Source: an uncultured Isosphaeraceae bacterium (GTDB taxonomy: Bacteria; Planctomycetota; Planctomycetia; Isosphaerales; Isosphaeraceae). Taken from it: a stretch of 33,244 nucleotides of DNA. Within the stretch, counting starts at the first letter, position 1, and the number at the start of each line of letters is the position of its first letter. Under the pieces are notes generated by a model that saw only the letters and a program-made list of their open reading frames with translations, was not told the origin of the DNA and did no database searches. This document shows positions 1 through 8,600 of the stretch, one piece after another. The stretch covers positions 1-33,244 of the forward strand of contig CALLYK010000459.1 of the NCBI GenBank assembly GCA_937858365.1, given 5' to 3'. A program made the position numbers and the translations under genes.

Positions 1-2
1 AT

Positions 3-1931
3 CGCGGCGAGTGCGCCCAGGCTTGCCGGATGCCTTACGAGATCGTTTGCGACGGCGAACTCGTGGACCTCGACCACGTCAAATATCTTCTCAGCCCGCA
101 AGACTTGGCTGCCTTCGACCTGGTGCCCCAGCTTGTCGACCTGGGTGTCGCCTCGCTCAAGATCGAAGGTCGTTTGAAGGCCCCTGAATATGTCGCGAAC
201 GTCACGCGCAATTATCGGAGGGCGATTGACGAGGCCGTGAAAGGCCGCGCCGCGACCTTCTCCGACGACGATGTGCGCGCCATGGAGATGACCTTCTCGC
301 GCGGGTTCAGTCATGGTTTTTTCGACGGCAACGACCACAAGGTCCTGGTGCGCGGCGACTACGCCAAGAAGCGCGGCGTCTTCGTGGGCGAGGTCACGGC
401 GATCGCGCGCGGACGGGTACGCATCAACTTGACCGCCCCCCTCAAGCCGGGGGACGGTGTCGTCTTCGTCGGCGACGAAAGCAGGGAACTCCCCGAACAA
501 GGGGGCCGTGTTTACGAGGTCTTCCCGATCGGCAAAGGGGCAACGCGCGGGCCATTATCGGCGGGTCCGGTGGACTTGACCTTCGGAAGTCGCGACATCG
601 ACACGCGACGTCTGGTCGTCGGCCAGCGTCTTTGGAAGACCGATGACCCCGAATTGACCAGGCGCGTGCGCGAGACGTTCATCGGCCCGCCCAAGCGCCT
701 TGTCGACCTGCGCGTGGAGGTGCAGGCGCGCGTCGGCGGACCCTTGTCTTTGATTGGTCGTACGAGCACGGGTTTCCAAGCGCGCGCAGTCGCGGAGACG
801 CCCCTTCAGCGGGCCTCGCGGCACGCGACGACCGCCGAGGAGGTCCGCGAGCAACTCGAACGGCTGGGCGGCACCATCTACCGATTGGCCGACCTTGCTT
901 GCGAAATCGAAGGTGGTCCCCTCGTCCCGCGCAGTGTCTTGAACGCGCTGCGGCGGGAACTGGTGGAGAAGCTCGACGAGGCGACGCGCACCGCGCCGCC
1001 GCGGGCCGTGGCCGCCGAGTCGGTCTTGCCCATGCTTCGCCAAGCGATCCAGGACCAGAGGGCGGCCGTTTCCCTCGACGGCGCGGTCGAGCTCATCGCC
1101 CTCTGCCGGACGATCGAGCAAGCCGCCGCCGCCGCTCGGGCGGGAACGTCGACCGTTTACCTCGACTACCAGGACCCGAAGCGCTATCGCGAAGGGGTCG
1201 ACGCGGTCCGCTCGGTGAATGCCGAAGCGGTCGTTTTCGTGGCCTCGCCGCGGATCGAGAAACCTGGGGAAGGGCCCCTCTTTCGTCTTCTCGCCAAGCA
1301 AGGGGCTGACGGCATCTTGGTCCGCAACGCGGGCGGGATGGCGTTCTGCGCGACGGAGGGCCTGCGTTTCGTCGCCGACTTCTCCCTGAACGCGGCCAAT
1401 GAACTCACCGTCGAGTATTTGAAGGCCAAAGGCGCCGAGCGCGTGACCGCGTCGTACGACCTGAGCGCGGAACAGTTGCTTGACTTGCTCAAAGCGGTCC
1501 CGGGCGATTGGCTCGAGGTCGTGATTCACCAGCATATGCCGATGTTTCATATGGAGCATTGCGTCTTCTGCGCCTTTCTTTCGCCGGGGACCGACCACAC
1601 GAATTGCGGCCGGCCCTGCGATGAGCACGACGTCAAGCTGCGCGATCGCGTGGGGATGGAACACCCGCTCAAGGCGGACGTCGGCTGTCGGAACACGCTC
1701 TTCAACGCGGTCCCGCAAACGGCCGCCGAGCACCTGGGCCGGCTCATCGCCGCGGGCGCCCGGCGATTGCGCGTCGAGTTTCTAGACGACGATCCGGCCT
1801 CGGTCGAACAGGCCCTCGCACTCTATCGCGACGCGATCCAGGGTCGGCGCGATGGTCGCGGTCTTTGGCGCGAACTCAAGGCCAGCAATCAATACGGAGT
1901 GACGAGAGGTCAATTGTCGGTCCTTGAATGA
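3..1931 (+). CDS. Peptidase U32 family protein (RlhA-like), 5' end cut by the window
   Basis: The reading frame is open to the window edge, and the codons before the first in-window ATG (position 30) encode RGECAQACR, a typical U32 motif, so the gene starts upstream. At least 642 residues are present, close to E. coli RlhA (about 650). A U32 half comes first (SLKIEGRLKAPEYVANVTRNY, a conserved block), then a middle region likely equal to the collagenase-like DUF3656, then a second U32 half. Near 1557-1690 lies a cysteine-rich patch (HCVFCAF, NCGRPC, DVGCRNT). In studied U32 proteins (RlhA, TrhP, UbiU/UbiV) such cysteines hold an Fe-S cluster and the proteins support hydroxylation of RNA or ubiquinone rather than proteolysis. 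I infer an rRNA/tRNA hydroxylation role; the exact substrate cannot be told. It ends about 190 bases before the next gene, so it is probably not in that operon. Confidence 0.88.
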   Translation, partial: RGECAQACRMPYEIVCDGELVDLDHVKYLLSPQDLAAFDLVPQLVDLGVASLKIEGRLKAPEYVANVTRNYRRAIDEAVKGRAATFSDDDVRAMEMTFSRGFSHGFFDGNDHKVLVRGDYAKKRGVFVGEVTAIARGRVRINLTAPLKPGDGVVFVGDESRELPEQGGRVYEVFPIGKGATRGPLSAGPVDLTFGSRDIDTRRLVVGQRLWKTDDPELTRRVRETFIGPPKRLVDLRVEVQARVGGPLSLIGRTSTGFQARAVAETPLQRASRHATTAEEVREQLERLGGTIYRLADLACEIEGGPLVPRSVLNALRRELVEKLDEATRTAPPRAVAAESVLPMLRQAIQDQRAAVSLDGAVELIALCRTIEQAAAAARAGTSTVYLDYQDPKRYREGVDAVRSVNAEAVVFVASPRIEKPGEGPLFRLLAKQGADGILVRNAGGMAFCATEGLRFVADFSLNAANELTVEYLKAKGAERVTASYDLSAEQLLDLLKAVPGDWLEVVIHQHMPMFHMEHCVFCAFLSPGTDHTNCGRPCDEHDVKLRDRVGMEHPLKADVGCRNTLFNAVPQTAAEHLGRLIAAGARRLRVEFLDDDPASVEQALALYRDAIQGRRDGRGLWRELKASNQYGVTRGQLSVLE

Positions 1932-1958
1932 TCCAAGATCCTTGCCGAACTCATGTCC

Positions 1959-1978
1959 CATTTTTGATGACAAAAATG
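1959..1978. promoter_or_regulatory. Perfect 8-bp inverted repeat with adjoining TATATT
   Basis: CATTTTTG and CAAAAATG form a perfect palindrome around a 4-base loop, 27 bases after the U32 stop codon. A TATATT hexamer (1980-1985) directly abuts it, 140 bases before the next start. The stem is mostly A-T, so a strong terminator is unlikely; an operator or a promoter-proximal site for the 2125 gene is possible. No convincing -35 box was found at standard spacing. Confidence 0.4.
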
Positions 1979-2124
1979 ATATATTGATTCCACACACGAG
2001 TTGGCCCTCCAGTTTGAGGACGTGAGACCTTCACGGAAGAATCACGATTTCGCCTTTGACTTGACTGGACCGCTCCGCTCCAATGTGTCGCGTCGGCTGG
2101 AACGCGAACGCGAGGGGCCTTGGT

Positions 2125-3978
2125 ATGAGTTATTTGGACGCGCCGCGCCTCTATTTTCGGGGGGGCTTCACGGCCGACGTCCCCACGAACAACAACTTGC
2201 TATCGGCGATTGACACCGTGGGCAGGCCGGGCGGGACCCAACCCGGTTGGAGCTGGAACCCGGCCGGAAAGGGCCTTTTCCGTCTCTTGCGCCATCGCGA
2301 CCTCGCCGCCAACCCCTTCCTGGGTCCGCAAGACGTCTGCCAGGTGATGCGGGCCTGGGACGAGACTGGCCGCGTGTTGACCACGCCCACCGACGACCCG
2401 ATCATCGGCGCCGCCATTTATGATGTTGTCGCGAGCACACCGTCGAACGAGACCGATTACGGCAACGCCAAGATGGTGGACCTCGACCCCCAGCAGCGGC
2501 GCTTGACGCGCCTGGTGGGCCTGGAGATGTCGGTCGTCTTGCAACGTGCCGACCTGAACCAACTGTCGCCCCGGCTCGTGGGCAAGGTAGGTCCTTCCCA
2601 CATGCGCGACTTCTGGATGCGCGGTTACAGCGACCTGGGCGGCCCGACCGACCCGGCCACGGGAAGCGGTGTCTTCCCCGCCTCCACGCTCTTTCAGGCG
2701 GTCATGAACGTGGGCGACGACGGCTGGCTTGGCGACCTCGCCGCGTCACCTTTCTTGCGGCAACTCAAGGCCCGCAGTCAGGGTAAGCTCTGCGTGCGGA
2801 TGCTCCTGACAGGCTTCCGCATGGACCAACAACCCGCCACGTCGCTCATGATCGGTCACGGGCGCATCATGGGTCTCATCGGGCCGCACGACGACGACGA
2901 GCCCGTCGAGTTCGTCGCGGCGCGCAGGCTCGTGGCCGTCGGCACCGCCCCTTATCCGTTCTTCGCGGCCCCCTTCCAGGTGGACGAGGACCGTCAGCGC
3001 CTGACGATCGACCTGGGTAACTCCATCCCTTGGCTGGTGGACCAGTGGTCGCTCGCGCCGATCGACACCTTGGACGCCGTGATCTTGGGGCCGGACAATG
3101 AGGTCGTCGAGGTCCTTTCCCCCTCGTTCGACGCGAAGGTCGGGGCCTGGTGGGACACGGGCGGCCTGGTGAGCTTGGACCTCGATTCCGCACAGGTCGA
3201 GTGCCTTCAGACGCATCGCCTGGGCCTGACGATGTGGCTGGGCGACGTCCGGATCCTGGCGCTCGCGGAGCACCCTTCGGGCAAGTACGTGGACATCGAC
3301 ACGCGCACGATGCACATCAATCCGGGCGAGTCGGTCAACGCGAAGGTCTACGCCAGGCAATTGGGGCGGTCCCTCATCGGTGAGAGGGTACCCTTTTACC
3401 TCCATCAACAACGCCAGCGCGACCCGGACGCGGTCATTCACGTCTTCACCCCCGACCAAGACCGCCTCATCAATAGCGTTCCCGCCGACATCTTGGGTCC
3501 GACCCCACTCGAAGTCGTCACCGACGCCAAGGGAGAGGCGACGTTGACCGTGAGTGTGCGTCCCGGCCCGATCGACTTGCCGCCGGATCGCCAGGCGATC
3601 AACAGTCAGCTTTACTTCCTGGGCGACCCCGCGGGCTGGCAGACATGGGGGGCCTATGGCGGTCCTCAAGGGGCCAATTGTGCCCTGAATGTGCTCGTCT
3701 TCAACACCGCGGCGCCGATCGACGACCCAACCTGGACCGACGTCGCACCGATTTTGGAGCGCTATGCTCGACTCTACCCGGGAATGCGCGGCCTGCGCGA
3801 CATCGGCGACGAGTCAACCGTGAGGTCCTTCGCGGCCCAGATTCTCGACCTCTTGACCCGGCCCGATGAGAACGCGAGCCATATGCCCGTGACTCGGGAC
3901 CTCTCGGCCGCCAACTTGCGGACTTTGGTCACTTTCCTCAAGAAGTGCATTCCACCGCCCACGTCTCCCAACCCCTGA
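2125..3978 (+). CDS. VioB/RebD N-terminal-domain-like protein without the ferritin-like half
   Basis: This 617-residue protein begins MSYLDAPRLYFRGGF, matching in pattern the recalled start of violacein enzyme VioB (MSILDFPRIHFRGW). Its end also corresponds to the end of the VioB N-terminal half: LYP followed by MPVTRDLSAANLRTL against VioB MPSTRELSAPKARLF. VioB then continues with a ferritin-like iron domain that makes the iminophenyl-pyruvate dimer; here the protein stops, so it is the N-domain alone. No signal peptide or membrane segment is visible, so it is probably cytoplasmic. The start at 2125 is chosen because GAGGGG lies 9 bases upstream and the VioB-like pattern begins there; an in-frame ATG at 2083 is less likely. 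The next gene follows after 16 bases, suggesting co-transcription. The family link is recalled, not computed. The biochemical role is unknown. Confidence 0.7.
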   Translation: MSYLDAPRLYFRGGFTADVPTNNNLLSAIDTVGRPGGTQPGWSWNPAGKGLFRLLRHRDLAANPFLGPQDVCQVMRAWDETGRVLTTPTDDPIIGAAIYDVVASTPSNETDYGNAKMVDLDPQQRRLTRLVGLEMSVVLQRADLNQLSPRLVGKVGPSHMRDFWMRGYSDLGGPTDPATGSGVFPASTLFQAVMNVGDDGWLGDLAASPFLRQLKARSQGKLCVRMLLTGFRMDQQPATSLMIGHGRIMGLIGPHDDDEPVEFVAARRLVAVGTAPYPFFAAPFQVDEDRQRLTIDLGNSIPWLVDQWSLAPIDTLDAVILGPDNEVVEVLSPSFDAKVGAWWDTGGLVSLDLDSAQVECLQTHRLGLTMWLGDVRILALAEHPSGKYVDIDTRTMHINPGESVNAKVYARQLGRSLIGERVPFYLHQQRQRDPDAVIHVFTPDQDRLINSVPADILGPTPLEVVTDAKGEATLTVSVRPGPIDLPPDRQAINSQLYFLGDPAGWQTWGAYGGPQGANCALNVLVFNTAAPIDDPTWTDVAPILERYARLYPGMRGLRDIGDESTVRSFAAQILDLLTRPDENASHMPVTRDLSAANLRTLVTFLKKCIPPPTSPNP

Positions 3979-3994
3979 CCGGGAGGACCGCGAC

Positions 3995-5527
3995 ATGAGC
4001 ATGGGACGTTTTTGGGCGCCGGCCCTTCTCGGCCTGCTCGCCTTGGCCCCGGGCGCCGCCCGGGCCCAAGCCACCTTGCCGTTCGCCATCGAGGTAGGCC
4101 CGGCCTTCACGATTGATGGTCTGAACGGTATCCAAAGTTACGCATGTGGCTCGGCCAAGGTAGGTGACGGCGTCAAATGGCTCATCGTGACCGGCATGTG
4201 TCAGGGCATTCATGGGTTCTCCGCGAACAAAGCCGACCAGCCGAACAACTTCCCGAGCAAGAGCGGCAACCCCGACCTCATCGTGGTGGACCCGGCCGCC
4301 CGGAAGGTCTGGAAATACCCGTTGAGCAAGTTGTCGCTGGGCGACTCGTTCAACGTCGCGGCCCTGAGCGCGAGCAATTGCGCCGCCACGCAAGTGGGCG
4401 ACATCCTTTACGTTGTGGGCGGATACGGCACCGACAAAGGCGCGCGCGCGCCTGGCGACATGGTCACCTTTTCGACGCTCACGGCCATCAACTTGCCGGT
4501 GGCCATCCAGGCGATCATCAACGGTCAGGCACCCGACCAGGCCCTTCAGCAGCTCACCGACCCGTATTTCCAGGTGGCGGGCGGCGGCCTGGCGGCACTC
4601 AACGGACAGTTCCACCTTGTGTTCGGCCAGATCTTCAATGGACTCTACTCACCCGTGAACATGTCGGCGGAACTCCCTTTCCAACAACAATACCTGAGCC
4701 GCGACTTCGTGTTCACCGTGAACACTCAACCGAACCTCGCCTACCAGAGCGTCGCAAACGTCTCCCTCGCCAATGCCGACGGCTCGAGCACGGTCCGGCG
4801 CGACTTCACACTCGCGCCCGCGCTCTTTCCGGGGGCCACGCCCGCGCCGGTCATCGGCATCTATGGGGGCGTGTTCCGCGCCCAAGGCTTTGGCGCCTAC
4901 ACGAACCCGATTTACATCTCCGGCCTGAGCAAGCCGGCGGGGTGTCCTCCCGAGCCGGGCATCACACCTGGTGAAGATACGTCGTTCGAGCAACTCTTGA
5001 GTCAATACGACTGCGCGGCCCTGCCGCTTTATGATGCCACGGGCCAAGACATGTATACGATTTTCTTCGGCGGCATTAGCGCCAATTCCGTGGACCCAGC
5101 CAATGGGGCCCTGAAGCGCGATCCGGTGAAGTTGGCCAACCGAGGGAAGAAGATCATCCAAGACGGAGTACCTTACATCCAAACCATCTCGGCCACGCGA
5201 CGCATGGCGAACGGCGCTTCGGCCGGTTACATCTTGCCGCCCACCATGCAGGGATATCTGGGCGCCGGCGCCAGGCTTTGGGTGGACCCGACCTTGCCCC
5301 TTTCCCAGAACGGCGTGGTCCTGCTCGAGAAACTGAGTTGCCCCACGGTGGTTGGATACATCTTTGGCGGCATCCAGGCGTCGGGGCCCTACAGCACGCA
5401 ATCGACCCAGGTGCCGCCCACGGTCGCGTCGAACCAGTTCATCCCGGTGCGCGTCGTGCCGGGGAATGCGCAGGCCCGACCGATGCCCCCCGCTCCCACG
5501 CCGGTCGACGTCATCATTGTGGATTGA
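3995..5527 (+). CDS. Secreted Kelch-like beta-propeller protein, function unknown
   Basis: The 510-residue product begins with a Sec signal peptide (hydrophobic core ALLGLLALAPGAARA, likely cut before QATLP). Kelch-like blades with GG turns follow: ILYVVGGYG (about residue 140), FHLVFGQIF (about 207), IGIYGGVF (about 287), YTIFFGGIS (about 353) and YIFGGIQ near the C-terminus. The pattern resembles large secreted Kelch-like proteins I recall from Bacteroidetes, whose role is not known. Cysteines at CGSAKV, MCQG, SNCAAT, GCPP and YDCAA could form disulfides in an exported protein. GGGAGG sits 9 bases before the ATG, and the gene lies 16 bases after the VioB-like gene, so the pair is probably one transcript. 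One partner looks cytoplasmic and the other exported. Confidence 0.72.
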   Translation: MSMGRFWAPALLGLLALAPGAARAQATLPFAIEVGPAFTIDGLNGIQSYACGSAKVGDGVKWLIVTGMCQGIHGFSANKADQPNNFPSKSGNPDLIVVDPAARKVWKYPLSKLSLGDSFNVAALSASNCAATQVGDILYVVGGYGTDKGARAPGDMVTFSTLTAINLPVAIQAIINGQAPDQALQQLTDPYFQVAGGGLAALNGQFHLVFGQIFNGLYSPVNMSAELPFQQQYLSRDFVFTVNTQPNLAYQSVANVSLANADGSSTVRRDFTLAPALFPGATPAPVIGIYGGVFRAQGFGAYTNPIYISGLSKPAGCPPEPGITPGEDTSFEQLLSQYDCAALPLYDATGQDMYTIFFGGISANSVDPANGALKRDPVKLANRGKKIIQDGVPYIQTISATRRMANGASAGYILPPTMQGYLGAGARLWVDPTLPLSQNGVVLLEKLSCPTVVGYIFGGIQASGPYSTQSTQVPPTVASNQFIPVRVVPGNAQARPMPPAPTPVDVIIVD

Positions 5528-5644
5528 ACGCAGAGGCCCGCGGTTTTTCAGATTGCTCTGCCAATCGCCAGGCGCGACACTTCATAATGGATGCCATGCC
5601 GCGACGAACGAGTCGGGCGGCGCTTCGCGGACCAGGGCGACTTG

Positions 5645-8600
5645 ATGGACACGACCGACTTTCACTCTCCCAGCGCGAGCCGGGAACGCGCGCCGGTGCC
5701 CAAGCCCGACGAAGACCCCCAGCGGATCGGTCGCTACCGGGTCTTGGAACGTTTGGGGCAGGGGGGGTACGGTCGCGTTTACCTGGCCCTTGACGAGGAA
5801 CTCGATCGCGAGGTCGCGGTCAAGGTCCCACGCGCCGACCGGGTGACGGGCCCCGATGACATCGAAGAGTATCTCACGGAGGCCCGGTCGCTGGCCCGTT
5901 TGGACCATCCCCACATCGTGCCGGTTTACGACGTCGGCCGCACGGACGATGGTCTCTGTTATGTCGTTTCCAAGCGCATCGTGGGTTTGGACCTGGCCGC
6001 ACGACTTCGGAAGGCGACGCCCAGTTATCGCGAGTCGGCCGAGATCGTCGCCAACGTGGCCGACGCCCTCCACCACGCGCACACGAGGGGCCTCGTCCAC
6101 CGTGACGTCAAGCCCGCGAACATCCTCATCGACGATACGAACCGGCCGTGCCTCACCGATTTCGGCCTGGCCCTGAAGGACGAGGACTTCGGCAAGGGGG
6201 CCACGCGCGCGGGCACGCCCTCTTACATGAGCCCCGAGCAAGCGCGAGCCGAGGGCCACCGCGTCGATGGCCGTTCCGACATCTTCAGCCTGGGCGCTGT
6301 CTTATATGAACTCTTGACGGGACGAAAGCCATTTCGGGGCGATACGTATCTGGAAGTAATCGACCAAATCCTCAACACCGAACCGCGACCCTGCCGGCAG
6401 GTTGAGGATTCGGTCCCCAAAGAGTTGGAGCGGATCTGCCTGAAGGCCCTGGCCAAGCGCGTGACCGATCGCTATCCGACCGCCCGGGACATGGCCGAGG
6501 ACCTTCGGGTCTTCTTGGAGGGGGCCTCGGGCCAAGAATCGCGAAGGGCCCCGAGCGCGTCGGGGGACTTGCGCGACGTCACGCCGGTCACCCACCAAGC
6601 GCCTGCGACTTACACGGGGGACGACTCCTTCCGCGTCGTCCCCAAAGGGCTCCGATCGTTCGATGAACACGACGCCGACTTCTTCCTGCAATTGCTCCCA
6701 GGGGCCCGAGACCGCGACGGCCTGCCCGAGTCGGTCCGCTTCTGGAAGACGCGGGTGGAGTCGCGCGACCCCGAGCGCACTTTTCGCGTGGGCATGCTCT
6801 ATGGCCCATCCGGTTGCGGCAAGTCGTCGTTGATCCGTGCGGGCCTCATTCCCAGGCTGGGCGCCTCGATCCGCGCCCTGTACGTGGAGGCCACACCCGC
6901 CGAGACTGAGGACCGCTTGCTCCGCGGCCTTCGTCAAGTCGTCCCAGAAGTCCAGGGCGAGTCCGACCTCGTCGCCACCCTGGCGACTCTCCGGCGCGGG
7001 CGGGTCCTACCTTCGGGACAGAAGGTCCTGATCGTCATCGACCAACTCGAGCAGTGGCTCGTCTCGGGCCTCGCCACGGAGAACACCGACCTGGTCCTGG
7101 CCTTGCGACAGTGTGACGGCCGCCACGTGCAGGCGATCCTTTTGGTCCGCGACGACTTCTGGTTGGCGGCCAGCCGGTTTCTGCGCGACTTGGAGGTCCC
7201 CCTGCTGGAAGGGGTCAACAGCGCGCTTGTGGACCTCTTCGACACGCGCCATGCGACTCGTGTGCTGACCGCGTTCGGTCAGGCGAACGGTAACCTCCCC
7301 GCGCGCGGCGGCGAGATCACCGCCGAGCAACGTGCCTTTCTCGATCGTGCCATCCAGGACCTGGCCCAAGAGGGCCGAATCATCCCGGTCCGTCTCGCCC
7401 TCTTCGCCGAGATGATGAAGGGCAAGCCCTGGACCCCCGCGACCCTTCGGGCCACCGGCGGCATTCAAGGCGTGGGCCTCACCTTCCTGGAAGAGACCTT
7501 CAGCGCCCCTTCAGCGCCGGTTTCCCACCGCCTGCACGAGAAAGCGGCGCGCGCGATCTTGAAACTCCTCCTTCCGCCCAGCGGTCGCGACATCAAAGGG
7601 CAGATGCGCTCCGAGCAAGAACTGCGCGAGGCCACCGGCTACGGCACTCGGACCCGTGATTTCGAGGACGTGCTCCGGCTCTTGGACAACGAGCTCCGGC
7701 TCATCACGCCGACTGACCCGGAAGGAAGCGCCGGCGCGCCGAACCTCGCGACGGGCCGGGGCGAGCGGTACTACCAGCTCAGTCACGACTACCTCGTCCA
7801 CTCGTTACGGGAATGGCTCACGCGGCACCAGCGGCAGAACCGTCGCGGTCGGGCCGAGTTGCGGCTGACTGAACGGGCGACCCTTTGGGGCGACAAGCCC
7901 GAGAACCGCCGCTTGCCCACCCTCGTGGAATGGGTTGGGATCCACCTGCTGACGCAACGGCGCGAGTGGACCGACGTTCAAAGACGGATGATGCGCGGCG
8001 CCGACCGCTTTCACGGTGTGCGTGCGCTCTTGGCCATCTTGCTGGCGGCGGCGGCCCTTTGGGGGGGAGTGGAGGTCCACGGGCGGATGCGCGCCTCGGC
8101 GCTGGTTGATGCCCTTCAAACGGCCTCCACGGCGGACGTTCCTCCCATCATCCGGCAACTGGCCCCCTATCAACATTGGGCCAAGAGCAGACTGACGGAA
8201 CTGGCGGCACAAGCGTCGCCGGAGGGCCGGGCGAAATTGCACGCGAGCTTGGCCCTGCTTCCTCTTGATTCCACCTTGGTCCACACTCTCACGGAGCACA
8301 TGGTCACGGCCGGCCCGGCGGAGTTCCCTGTCTTGCGCGATGCGCTTCGGACCCACGCGGCCGAGATCGTCCCGCGCTTGTGGCCGGTGCTGGAAGAGGC
8401 CCCCGTCGATGATCCTCGGGTCCTTCCCCTGGCGGGCGCTCTGGCATCGTATGCACCCGAGGACCCTCGTTGGGTCACCGTGGGCGATCATGTCGCCGAG
8501 GCACTCGTCAAGGTGAACCCCGTCTTTCTGGGGCCATGGCTCGAAGCGGTCCGGCCGGCCCAGGCGGCCCTTGTTGGGCCCCTTTCGACGATCTTTCGCG

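Noticed and set aside
555-1733. Antisense ORF (392 codons) opposite the U32 gene
   Set aside because: Composition is arginine-rich shadow sequence; the plus strand carries the conserved family motifs.
2125-5527. Violacein/rebeccamycin-type biosynthetic cluster
   Set aside because: The ferritin-like half of VioB and the other cluster enzymes (VioA/RebO-type oxidase, monooxygenases) are absent.
5530-5561. GCAGAG/CTCTGC inverted repeat after the Kelch-like gene as terminator
   Set aside because: Only 6 bp of stem with a 20-base loop and no T-tract following; the T-run lies inside the loop.
5583-5588. CATAAT as a -10 box for the giant kinase gene
   Set aside because: No -35 box at 16-18 bases; the nearest candidate TTGCTC is 24 bases away.
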